From Sphingomonas jinjuensis (GTDB lineage Bacteria; Pseudomonadota; Alphaproteobacteria; Sphingomonadales; Sphingomonadaceae): a stretch of DNA of 64,000 nt. Location of the stretch: contig NZ_JACIEV010000006.1 of assembly GCF_014197105.1 (NCBI RefSeq), positions 206,764-270,763 of the forward strand, read 5' to 3'. Positions 63,693-64,000 of this stretch are shown here, one piece after another (position 1 is the stretch's first letter; every line of letters starts with the position of its first letter). Both the position numbers and the translations under genes were made by a program. The notes below the pieces were generated by a model. It saw only the letters and a program-made list of their open reading frames with translations. It had not been told where the DNA came from and did not search any database.

Positions 63693-64000
63693 ATGGCCAA
63701 GAAGATCGCTCTCCTCACCGTCGCTGCCGCCGTCATCGCCGCCGCATCGCCTGCTTCGGCAGCAACCAACCTCGTCAAGAACGGCGACTTCCAGACGACG
63801 TCGACCACCGCCGCCAACGGCAACTTCCAGATCGACGGCACCCAGTACGGCACCGTCGCCAACTGGACCGGCAGCGCCGGCTACAACCTGCTGATGAACG
63901 CCGGTAACGCAACCTCCGCCAGCGGCAATGCTTACGGCGCCTACACCTACACCGGTAAGGAGTATCTGAACTCGGCGCCGGCCGCGACCGCCGGCAACAA
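63693..64000 (+). CDS. secreted protein, 3' partial (PEP-CTERM-type candidate)
   Basis: The first 102 codons are present. A signal peptide (MAKKIALLTVAAAVIAAASP, then ASAA) is followed by NLVKNGDFQTTSTTAANGNF and VANWTGSAGYNLLMNAG. The NLVKNGDF start is typical of exported proteins with a C-terminal PEP-CTERM sorting signal and of related surface glycan-binding proteins, but the C-terminus lies outside the window, so the class is not proven. GGGA upstream (63681-63684) can act as a ribosome site. Low charge and high Gly/Asn/Thr content fit an extracellular protein. Confidence 0.65.
   Translation, partial: MAKKIALLTVAAAVIAAASPASAATNLVKNGDFQTTSTTAANGNFQIDGTQYGTVANWTGSAGYNLLMNAGNATSASGNAYGAYTYTGKEYLNSAPAATAGN

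Overview
The window looks like chromosomal DNA of a sphingomonad (Alphaproteobacteria, Sphingomonadales). It is GC-rich and densely coded with short gene spacing. It carries a serine palmitoyltransferase operon for sphingolipids, a complete PhyR/NepR/EcfG general stress response locus, TonB-dependent receptors and several families of dispersed palindromic repeats. I see no transposase, integrase, phage gene or CRISPR array.

Layout. 1-5.2 kb: end of an exopolysaccharide cluster (Wzy/ligase-like protein, OPX export lipoprotein, Wzc-like chain-length protein with BY-kinase domain, membrane-anchored helical-repeat protein). 5.4-9.4 kb: OPT transporter, homoserine dehydrogenase, a small secreted protein and an entericidin-like lipoprotein. 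9.4-13.7 kb: stress response locus (PhyP-like kinase, NepR with a TTG start, PhyR, a 46-aa membrane protein, EcfG and a second NepR-like 55-aa protein). A perfect EcfG promoter there drives a predicted small RNA with two C-rich hairpin loops. 13.7-20.9 kb: glnE, peroxiredoxin, DUF455 protein, M23 peptidase, erpA, exonuclease III and an outer membrane protein. 21-26.3 kb: a GNAT-fold acyltransferase-like protein divergent from a fatty acid desaturase, a hemerythrin-like protein, then lptF-lptG. 26.3-29.8 kb: a soluble chemoreceptor-like protein and a CHASE3 hybrid kinase. 29.8-33.4 kb: proB followed by epimerase, acyl carrier protein and serine palmitoyltransferase in one apparent operon. 33.7-45.6 kb: diguanylate cyclase, tRNA-Ser, hspQ, TonB receptor, rplU-rpmA, GNAT, TetR, RTX metalloprotease, obgE, a second chemoreceptor-like protein and a PspC protein. 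45.7-51.9 kb: an iron gene set (siderophore receptor, PKHD hydroxylase, PepSY membrane protein, DUF2271 protein with an SGAT motif, DUF4198 protein, ApbE). 52-55.8 kb: two-component system plus DUF4173 membrane protein. 56-63 kb: S9 peptidase, glycosylasparaginase, CutC, SGNH hydrolase and an MFS exporter. 63.1-64 kb: tRNA-Pro, a 515-base non-coding leader and the start of a secreted protein.

How the parts fit. The stress locus contains all core partner-switch components. The spt operon supplies three of the steps for bacterial ceramide, and the GNAT protein at 21-22 kb is a candidate for the acyl-transfer step. In the iron locus, ApbE is expected to attach FMN covalently to an extracytoplasmic carrier, and the DUF2271 protein contains the needed motif. 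Most small intergenic gaps are filled by two or three families of inverted repeats, one of which appears to supply the ribosome binding site of the gene behind it.
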